14,719 bases of DNA from Pseudomonadota bacterium (lineage in GTDB: Bacteria > Pseudomonadota > Gammaproteobacteria > Burkholderiales > Burkholderiaceae_C): contig JAEZKX010000216.1 of the NCBI GenBank assembly GCA_023436025.1, forward strand, positions 1-14,719, read 5' to 3'. This document shows positions 13,033-14,719 of the stretch, piece by piece. The notes beneath the pieces are model-generated. The model was given only the letters and a program-made list of their open reading frames with translations. It made no database searches and had not been told where the DNA came from. A program made the position numbers and the translations under genes. Position 1 is the stretch's first letter. Each line of letters begins with the position of its first letter.

Positions 13033-13977
13033 ATGGCGATTGCCACCGGTCCCGACCACCTTCCCATCGCCGCCGTGGAGCGCACCACCGGCATCGCCCG
13101 CGCCACGCTGCGCATCTGGGAGCGCCGCTACGGTTTTCCGCAGCCGCAGCGCGACCCGCGCGGCGAGCGCAGCTACGCGCCCGAACAGGTCGAGAAACTG
13201 CGCCTGATCGCCACGCTGATGGCGCGCGGCCACCGGCCGGGCCGGCTGGTGGGGTTGACGGCGGGTGAGCTGCTGGCGCGCATGGATGCGGTGGCCAGCT
13301 GGCGGCCGCCTGCCGGAGCGCCGGCGGCGGGCGATCCCGCCCTGGCCCTGCTGCGGGGCCACGACGTCGCCGGCCTGCTCGCCCACCTGGAGGACCTGCT
13401 GGCCAGCCAGGGGCCCGCGGCTTTCTCGGCGCTGCACCTGCCGCGGCTGCGGTCGCGCCTGCGCGATGCCTGCGTGCGCGGCGAGGTGGAGGTCTACGAG
13501 CAGCAACTGCTCACCGAATGCCTGAACCAGGTGCTGCGCAGCGCGCTGGCGCGCCTGCCGGCGCCCTCGGCCGTGACGCGGCCGCGCGTGCTGCTCGCCA
13601 CCTTCCCCGGGGAGCCGCAGGCCGTCGGCCTGCTGGCGGCCCAGGTCGTGCTGGCGGCCAGTGGCTGCGCCTGCGTCTCGCTGGGCGTGTGCGTGCCGCT
13701 GCCGCAGATCGTGCTGGCGGCGTCCGCGCTGGAGGTCGACGTGGTCGGCATCGCCTTCACCGGCGCCATGAACCCGGCGCATGCCTTGCGCGCGCTGGAG
13801 CGCCTGCGCGCCGGATTGCCGGCAGGCGTGGCCCTGTGGGCCGGTGGCGACGCTTCGGTGCCGGTGCGCCGCCGCATCGACGGCGTGGTCCCGGTGCGCG
13901 ACCTGGCGGAACTGCCGGAGTGGGTCGGCCGCTGGCAGGTGGAGCCGGGGGAGGGCACGGCGTCGGCCGGCCCCTAG
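13033..13977 (+). CDS. MerR-family regulator with degenerate B12-binding-like domain
   Basis: This 314-residue protein has the architecture of CarH/LitR and MlrA/BluR regulators. Residues about 10-80 form a MerR winged helix (TTGIARATLRIWERRYGFP, then RSYAPEQVEKLRLI). Residues about 100-175 are a helical cap domain, and 185-300 a Rossmann domain like cobalamin-binding domains. The cobalamin contacts of CarH are changed: the cap Trp position appears to be C147, the following Glu-His is E156-Q157, and the D-x-H-x2-G motif is E194-P-Q196-A-V-G199. It therefore probably does not bind B12 in the usual way, and resembles MlrA/BluR, which sense partners or other signals. The ATG at 13033 fits the family; an upstream ATG at 12946 would add 29 unlikely residues. 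Its targets are unknown. It is a single gene, convergent with the NadR-like gene. Confidence 0.88.
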   Translation: MAIATGPDHLPIAAVERTTGIARATLRIWERRYGFPQPQRDPRGERSYAPEQVEKLRLIATLMARGHRPGRLVGLTAGELLARMDAVASWRPPAGAPAAGDPALALLRGHDVAGLLAHLEDLLASQGPAAFSALHLPRLRSRLRDACVRGEVEVYEQQLLTECLNQVLRSALARLPAPSAVTRPRVLLATFPGEPQAVGLLAAQVVLAASGCACVSLGVCVPLPQIVLAASALEVDVVGIAFTGAMNPAHALRALERLRAGLPAGVALWAGGDASVPVRRRIDGVVPVRDLAELPEWVGRWQVEPGEGTASAGP

Positions 13978-14009
13978 GAACCTGGGCGGCGCAGGCCCCC
14001 GTCCGAGCC

Positions 14010-14648
14010 TCAGGCGCCCAGTCCCTTGAACAAGCGGTGCTCGCATTCCGGGTCGCTGCATTTCTCGCAGAGCCAGACCCAGGGCTTGGCATTGGCTGGC
14101 GGCTGCGGCCCTGCGTGGATGCCGGCGCGCGCCAGGGCGCCGAGCGCGCTTTCCAGCCGGCGCGGGCCGCTGCCGTAGACCACGTCGAAGGGCAGCTGCG
14201 CCTTGTGCAGGGCCGCGCGCACCAGGGCGTCGACCGGTTCGCGCGCCTGCGGGCCGTCGCGCAACAGGCCGTCGGCGACCCAAGGCAAGTCCAGCCCCGT
14301 CACCAGCGTCACGGCGTGGCGCGCCTGCCGCTGCAGCGCATAGCGGTACAGCACGCCATCCTCGAACAGCATGGCGCCGTAGATCGAGACCATCAGGGCG
14401 CTGGTGTCGGTGACCACCAGGTCCGCATCCGCACACGCCGCGTCGATGCGCCTCTCCTGCTCCTGGGCGATCGGCAGCTGTTCCTCGGGCCGCGGCGCGC
14501 GTCCCGCATCCGCGCACCACGCGCGCAGGAACTCCGGAACCACCTGCACGCGCCAGCCGTGGCCGCGGAAATGCGCGGCCAGCTCCTGCGACAGCTGGGT
14601 CTTGCCGGTGCTCTCGGCACCCAGCAGGCAGACGGTGCGGGCGCTCAT
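14010..14648 (-). CDS. NadR-like P-loop kinase/ATPase with Cys-rich C-terminus
   Basis: This 212-residue protein resembles the C-terminal ribosylnicotinamide kinase domain of NadR. Walker A is GAESTGKT (10-17), a Walker B-type DLVVTDT lies at 76-82, and the WVADGLLRDG region (123-132) corresponds to the NadR segment WVDDGLRSLG. The NMN adenylyltransferase and helix-turn-helix parts of full NadR are absent. The likely role is phosphorylating nicotinamide riboside for NAD salvage; such genes often lie beside pnuC, which may be just outside the window. The C-terminus carries C194-x2-C197-x4-C202-x-H204, not part of the E. coli enzyme as I recall it, and a possible metal site. The ATG at 14648 gives the P-loop near the N-terminus as expected. 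There is no strong ribosome binding site. A heptamer repeat begins 35 bases upstream. Confidence 0.82.
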   Translation of the reverse strand: MSARTVCLLGAESTGKTQLSQELAAHFRGHGWRVQVVPEFLRAWCADAGRAPRPEEQLPIAQEQERRIDAACADADLVVTDTSALMVSIYGAMLFEDGVLYRYALQRQARHAVTLVTGLDLPWVADGLLRDGPQAREPVDALVRAALHKAQLPFDVVYGSGPRRLESALGALARAGIHAGPQPPANAKPWVWLCEKCSDPECEHRLFKGLGA

Positions 14649-14683
14649 GCGGGGTGGAGCCGGGTGAGGGACATGGGTGTCGG

Positions 14684-14719
14684 GCGTTGAGCGTTGAGCG
14701 TTGAGCGTTGAGCGTTGAG
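14684..14719. repeat. Heptanucleotide tandem repeat (GCGTTGA) running off the window
   Basis: Five perfect copies of GCGTTGA occupy 14684-14718, and the array continues into the last base, so its full length is unknown. On the minus strand the unit is TCAACGC. It lies 35-70 bases before the start of the NadR-like gene, where a promoter or the end of an upstream gene would be. Seven is not a multiple of three, so copy-number change would shift a reading frame or alter promoter spacing. Read on the minus strand the array has no stop in any frame; on the plus strand every frame meets TGA within 21 bases. Confidence 0.85.

Noticed and set aside
13012..14520. 502-codon minus-strand frame opposite the MerR gene and overlapping the NadR-like gene
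   Set aside because: It is out of frame with the NadR-like gene and antisense to the MerR gene, with low-complexity Arg/Ala/Gly composition.

Overview
The window looks like chromosomal DNA from a high-GC betaproteobacterium in the Burkholderiales, probably Comamonadaceae-like. The reasons are strong G/C bias at third codon positions, two Bug-type (TctC family) periplasmic binding proteins, a Rieske oxygenase pair resembling salicylate 5-hydroxylase NagGH, and TACAAT-type -10 elements placed unusually close to start codons. I place it from gene content and remembered family resemblance; no database search was possible.

Layout. (a) 1-258, minus strand: the 5' part of a secreted glycine-rich (GV/GA repeat) protein that runs off the left edge. 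(b) 259-638: a divergent intergenic region with an imperfect inverted repeat. (c) 639-2464: a two-gene operon for the large and small subunits of an aromatic-ring oxygenase, without ferredoxin, reductase or regulator. (d) 2532-2738, minus: a small glycine-zipper lipoprotein facing the operon across a hairpin. (e) 2941-4727, minus: tsaE-amiC, translationally coupled by an ATGA overlap. (f) 4710-5831, plus: queG, divergent from tsaE. (g) 5828-6733, minus: an AEC-family permease that ends inside the queG stop codon. (h) 6876-9962, plus: Bug protein, XerD recombinase, second Bug protein. (i) 10169-10549, plus: a small secreted protein of unknown function. (j) 10580-11380, minus: a DUF455 ferritin-like protein. 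(k) 11399-12888, plus: a gamma-class carbonic anhydrase overlapping hslO (Hsp33). (l) 13033-13977, plus: a MerR regulator with a degenerate B12-binding-like domain. (m) 14010-14648, minus: a NadR-like ATPase/kinase with a Cys-rich tail. (n) 14684-14719: a heptanucleotide tandem repeat running off the right edge.

Function. Most of the window is housekeeping: tRNA modification (tsaE for t6A, queG for queuosine), cell separation (amiC), chromosome dimer resolution (xerD), redox chaperoning (hslO) and probable NAD salvage (NadR-like). The accessory part is the oxygenase pair, which must borrow electrons from partners encoded elsewhere, plus binding proteins and a permease for organic acids. No tRNA, rRNA, CRISPR array, insertion sequence or prophage was seen.

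I did not find a clearly new multi-gene system. The observations most worth checking are: repeated placement of -10-like hexamers 6-9 nt before start codons, including a face-to-face pair between the DUF455 and carbonic anhydrase genes; a tsaE with no conventional start codon near its conserved region; loss of the cobalamin-contacting residues in the MerR regulator; the Cys-rich C-terminus of the NadR-like protein; and the heptamer array just upstream of that gene.
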